In this document: one piece after another, positions 30,139 to 30,146 of the stretch
Layout: the number at the start of each line of letters is the position of its first letter
How positions within the stretch are numbered: position 1 is the stretch's first letter
IMG/VR virus record: IMGVR_UViG_3300015371_000131
Location: 1 to 30,146 of that record
From: a virus
DNA: 30,146 nt
Strand: one strand, 5' to 3'
Notes under the pieces: generated by a model
Seen by the model: the letters and a program-made list of their open reading frames with translations, nothing else
Told to the model about the DNA's origin: nothing
The model's database searches: none
Translations under genes and position numbers: made by a program

Positions 30139-30146
30139 TCCGTTGC

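Larger units (their letters stand above)
29999..30146. other. Non-coding right end
   Basis: It begins AT-rich (AAAAATACATAAAATTTC) after the HNH stop. It then holds three copies of TCTTGCA (30064, 30085, 30110) and the 18-bp palindrome at 30121. No gene is seen within it, and no terminator hairpin with a U-tract after the HNH gene. Confidence 0.5.

Noticed and set aside
1-30146. tRNA or rRNA genes
   Set aside because: No cloverleaf-like segment with the conserved T-arm motif was noticed, and little non-coding space is available. A dedicated tRNA scan would be needed to exclude them.

Overview
The window is part of the genome of a tailed bacteriophage (or prophage), most likely short-tailed (podovirus-like). 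From about 29.3 kb down to position 1, every confident gene except one lies on the minus strand, tightly packed and often overlapping by 1-4 bases. Read right to left they give a standard virion-assembly order. First come a candidate packaging protein, the large terminase, an acidic disordered protein and the portal. Then come a small unknown, a scaffold-like protein, an unknown, an Ig-containing head protein and the major capsid protein. After these come an HNH endonuclease, two unknowns, an adaptor, a YHS-like exported mini-protein, an endolysin amidase, a second adaptor paralogue, a possible receptor-binding protein, a nozzle/stabilisation protein and a small virion protein. The last three are two Q-rich ejection-type proteins and a giant polyvalent protein that runs off the left edge. 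No tape-measure, tail-tube or sheath gene is seen, which supports a short tail. The host is not identifiable from the sequence. A peptidoglycan amidase, Shine-Dalgarno sites and a sigma70-type promoter show that it is a bacterium. Base composition is GC-rich.

The most striking non-gene signal is a 16-bp perfect palindrome, TTGCACGCGCGTGCAA. It occurs 12 times exactly and 4 more times with one mismatch, about once per 1.9 kb, both inside genes and in almost every intergenic gap of the right half. The match stops sharply at 16 bp. In intergenic regions it lies just downstream of a promoter, inside an intrinsic terminator, between Shine-Dalgarno and start codon, or over the start codon itself. 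In genes it falls mostly in low-complexity linkers. Three of the four variants fall where the palindrome is read as protein and share the same base change.

Other regulatory structure: the HNH gene after the capsid gene has a 21-bp hairpin that buries its ribosome site and start codon, with a promoter inside the hairpin. This matches the logic known from phage T4 I-TevI. A strong sigma70-type promoter and a terminator bracket the acidic gene between terminase and portal. Two further perfect palindromes share the core AATCGATT.

The right end (about 29.3-30.1 kb) carries a plus-strand HNH protein with a ribbon-helix-helix-like second half, followed by a 148-base non-coding stretch with a palindrome and short repeats. 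How the genes work together: terminase and portal package DNA into a shell built by the capsid, scaffold and decoration proteins. Adaptors, nozzle and fibre-like proteins close the head and bind the host. Ejection proteins and the polyvalent protein are probably co-injected with the DNA. The amidase releases progeny.
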